Positions 5,697-6,797 of a DNA stretch of 6,797 nt are shown piece after piece (positions within the stretch are counted from its first letter, which is position 1; each line of letters begins with the position of its first letter). Below the pieces are notes generated by a model that was given only the letters and a program-made list of their open reading frames with translations, searched no databases and had not been told where the DNA came from. Made by a program: the position numbers and the translations under genes. The DNA lies in assembly GCA_030642205.1 (NCBI GenBank), contig DAOWOF010000131.1:1-6797 (forward strand), given 5' to 3'. Source of the stretch: Desulfobacteraceae bacterium (GTDB lineage Bacteria; Desulfobacterota; DSM-4660; Desulfatiglandales; Desulfatiglandaceae).

Positions 5697-5852
5697 ATGT
5701 TTTCTCAAAATAAAAAAAGGGGAGTTAAGTATAGCTCCCTTTTTTATTATACAGCTAATCAGCAATTAGATTTTATATGCAAGAACTGCTTTAGCTACGA
5801 TCTTAGTAAGGTATATAAAGATGTCACTCCGGTAAAACCTGCGTCCAGGTGA
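5697..5852 (+). CDS. Marginal 51-residue ORF, unknown
   Basis: The ATG at 5697 follows GAGAGGTCAGG, which gives a plausible ribosome binding site (GAGG, 5-nt spacing), and the frame ends at TGA 5850-5852, ten bases before the convergent rpsI stop. The product starts MFSQNKKRGVKYSSLFYYTA and includes FICKNCF, a single C-x-x-C pair. Against it: the frame runs through the rpsI terminator hairpin, whose sequence explains its Lys-Lys-Arg and Ser-Leu-Phe-Tyr-Tyr stretches, and no family is recognised. I list it as a possibility only. Confidence 0.2.
   Translation: MFSQNKKRGVKYSSLFYYTANQQLDFICKNCFSYDLSKVYKDVTPVKPASR
5712..5745 (-). terminator. Intrinsic terminator of the rplM-rpsI operon, bidirectional in shape
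   Basis: GGGAG (5720-5724) pairs with CTCCC (5735-5739) around a 10-nt loop, with flanking A and T runs (A 5712-5718, T 5740-5745) extending the stem. On the minus strand the stem is followed by seven T residues, a classical rho-independent terminator about 120 nt past the rpsI stop. The T run on the plus strand means it could also stop plus-strand transcripts. Confidence 0.75.
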
Positions 5853-5862
5853 TCTAAAGCTC

Positions 5863-6255
5863 TTATCGTTTGGAGTATTGGAACTTGGCCCTTGCTCCAG
5901 GTTGACCGTATTTCTTACGTTCTTTCATTCTTGGGTCTCTTGTTAAAAAGCCATTCTTTTTGAGTACCTCTCGTAATGAGGGATCTCCTGAAACGATGGC
6001 CCTGGTGATACCGTGTCTGATAGCCCCTGCCTGCCCAGATGTCCCACCACCTTTAACATTGACAGTCATATCATATTTACCAGTGGTATTTGTCACTTCA
6101 AAGGCTTCCATGATAACTATTTTGTCACATTCTTTTACAACATACTCATTAAAATTTTTTTTGTTTATTTTCAATATTCCGTTGCCAGGTTTAAGCCATA
6201 CCCTTGCCACGGCAGTTTTCCTTTTTCCAGTAGCATATAATACTTCCTGTGCCAT
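5863..6255 (-). CDS. rpsI: 30S ribosomal protein S9
   Basis: S9 is a component of the small-subunit head whose C-terminal tail reaches the P-site tRNA anticodon. The 130-residue length is canonical. Visible landmarks are YATGKRKTAVARVWL at residues 7-21, KGGGTSGQAGAIRHGI, SLREVLKKNGFLTRDPRMKERKK and the conserved basic end FQYSKR, whose terminal Arg contacts tRNA. The ATG directly follows the rplM stop (TAAATG), and its Shine-Dalgarno GGAG, 6 nt before the ATG, lies inside the last codons of rplM. This implies tight translational coupling between the two genes. The operon ends at the terminator at 5712-5745. Confidence 0.98.
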   Translation of the reverse strand: MAQEVLYATGKRKTAVARVWLKPGNGILKINKKNFNEYVVKECDKIVIMEAFEVTNTTGKYDMTVNVKGGGTSGQAGAIRHGITRAIVSGDPSLREVLKKNGFLTRDPRMKERKKYGQPGARAKFQYSKR

Positions 6256-6684
6256 TTAAATCTCCAGTTTTTCTGCTTGTTGCGCGGCATGTGGATGTTG
6301 TGATCCAGCATATATCTTTAATTTTTTTAGCTGTCGACGCCCAAGAGTGTTTTTAGGAAGCATCCCTTTAACTGCGAATCGCAAAATATCTTCCGGTTTT
6401 TTTTCTAATACTTTTTTTGCTGAAGTTGTTTTTAAGCCACCAATATAGCCGCTGTAGCGGTAATAATTTTTATCATCCCATTTCTTACCTGTTAAAACTA
6501 CTTTATCGGCGTTAATAACAATAATGAAGTCCCCAGTGTCTGCATGAGGAGTGAATATAGGCTGATGTTTACCTCTAAGACGCATGGCTATTTGCGTAGC
6601 CAGTCGACCTACGATTTTATTCTTGGCATCAATTAAATACCATTTTTTCTGAATTTCATGTTCTTTTGCAACATATGTTTTCAT
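6256..6684 (-). CDS. rplM: 50S ribosomal protein L13
   Basis: L13 is an early-assembling 23S rRNA-binding protein of the large subunit. The 142-residue length is exactly that of the family. Landmarks are KKWYLIDAKNKIVGRLAT near the N terminus, GDFIIVINADKVVLTGKKW in the middle, the YRYSGYIGGLK loop, and AVKGMLPKNTLGR followed by LKIYAGSQHPHAAQQ near the C terminus. AGGA (plus-strand 6693-6696) gives a good ribosome binding site 8 nt before the ATG. It is the first gene of the two-gene operon with rpsI and has its own promoter just upstream. Confidence 0.98.
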   Translation of the reverse strand: MKTYVAKEHEIQKKWYLIDAKNKIVGRLATQIAMRLRGKHQPIFTPHADTGDFIIVINADKVVLTGKKWDDKNYYRYSGYIGGLKTTSAKKVLEKKPEDILRFAVKGMLPKNTLGRRQLKKLKIYAGSQHPHAAQQAEKLEI

Positions 6685-6720
6685 GGTTTATGTCCTAATT
6701 TGCAGAAAGTTGAAATAGAA

Positions 6721-6749
6721 TTTTTAAGCAAAAAAGGCTTATATGTCAA
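6721..6749 (-). promoter_or_regulatory. Probable promoter of rplM-rpsI
   Basis: The minus strand carries a perfect -35 box TTGACA (6749-6744), a 17-bp spacer and TAAAAA (6726-6721) as -10, putting initiation near 6714 and giving a 5' leader of about 30 nt. The -35 box lies in a small hairpin, AAAAGGCTT (6732-6740) with AAGCTTTTT (6748-6756) on the plus strand. That hairpin could alternatively act as a terminator for a gene entering from the right edge. Confidence 0.6.
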
Positions 6750-6797
6750 GCTTTTTATTAAATATCCAGTAAAAAATTATTGAATATTACTTTGAAA

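Larger units (their letters stand above)
5304..5862. other. 560-bp gap between rpsI and truA without a confident gene
   Basis: This long gap contains a 16-bp palindrome (5406-5421), hairpins at 5455-5477 and 5643-5678, the rpsI terminator (5712-5745) and a marginal plus-strand 51-codon ORF (5697-5852). No recognisable protein remnant was found by eye in the rest, and no tRNA or known riboswitch could be built. A truA promoter must lie here if the terminator is efficient, but I could not place one with confidence. Confidence 0.6.

Noticed and set aside
5960..6259. Plus-strand open frames opposite rpsI
   Set aside because: They are mirror frames of a fully conserved ribosomal protein gene.

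Overview
This is a low-GC bacterial chromosomal window of mostly housekeeping genes. The gene set and the flavour of the proteins (rplM-rpsI with truA nearby, a MOT1-type transporter, a FDQ..ARLYDLWY-type methyltransferase) suggest a delta-proteobacterial lineage (Desulfobacterota). That placement is an inference from family resemblance, not from a marker I could search.

Layout, left to right. Positions 1-1668 (+) hold the C-terminal three quarters of comEC, the inner-membrane DNA-uptake channel with its metallo-beta-lactamase-like domain; its 5' end lies outside the window. Convergent with it, 1680-2879 (-), is a MOT1-family sulfate/molybdate permease. A divergent gap of about 400 bp follows. 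It contains a 16-bp perfect palindrome and a dense run of five stem-loops (3036-3221), the least explained part of the window. At 3279-4064 (+) lies a class I SAM-dependent methyltransferase of unknown substrate. Next come a candidate promoter, a long leader hairpin and a 54-codon gene (4284-4448, +) with a good ribosome binding site. truA (4560-5303, -) follows. A gap of about 560 bp then carries a 16-bp palindrome, two further hairpins, a marginal 51-codon ORF and the strong terminator of the ribosomal operon. The window ends with rpsI (5863-6255, -) and rplM (6256-6684, -), which directly abut and share a promoter near the right edge.

The genes do not form one pathway. rplM-rpsI (50S L13, 30S S9) is a classical operon, and truA (tRNA pseudouridine 38-40) also serves translation but is separated from it by a terminator and the 560-bp gap. 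comEC, the permease and the methyltransferase are each single transcription units by orientation.

No CRISPR array, insertion sequence, tRNA or rRNA could be supported. I see no convincing new multi-gene system. The best candidates for undescribed biology are the stem-loop cluster at 3036-3221 and the small gene with a structured leader at 4152-4448.
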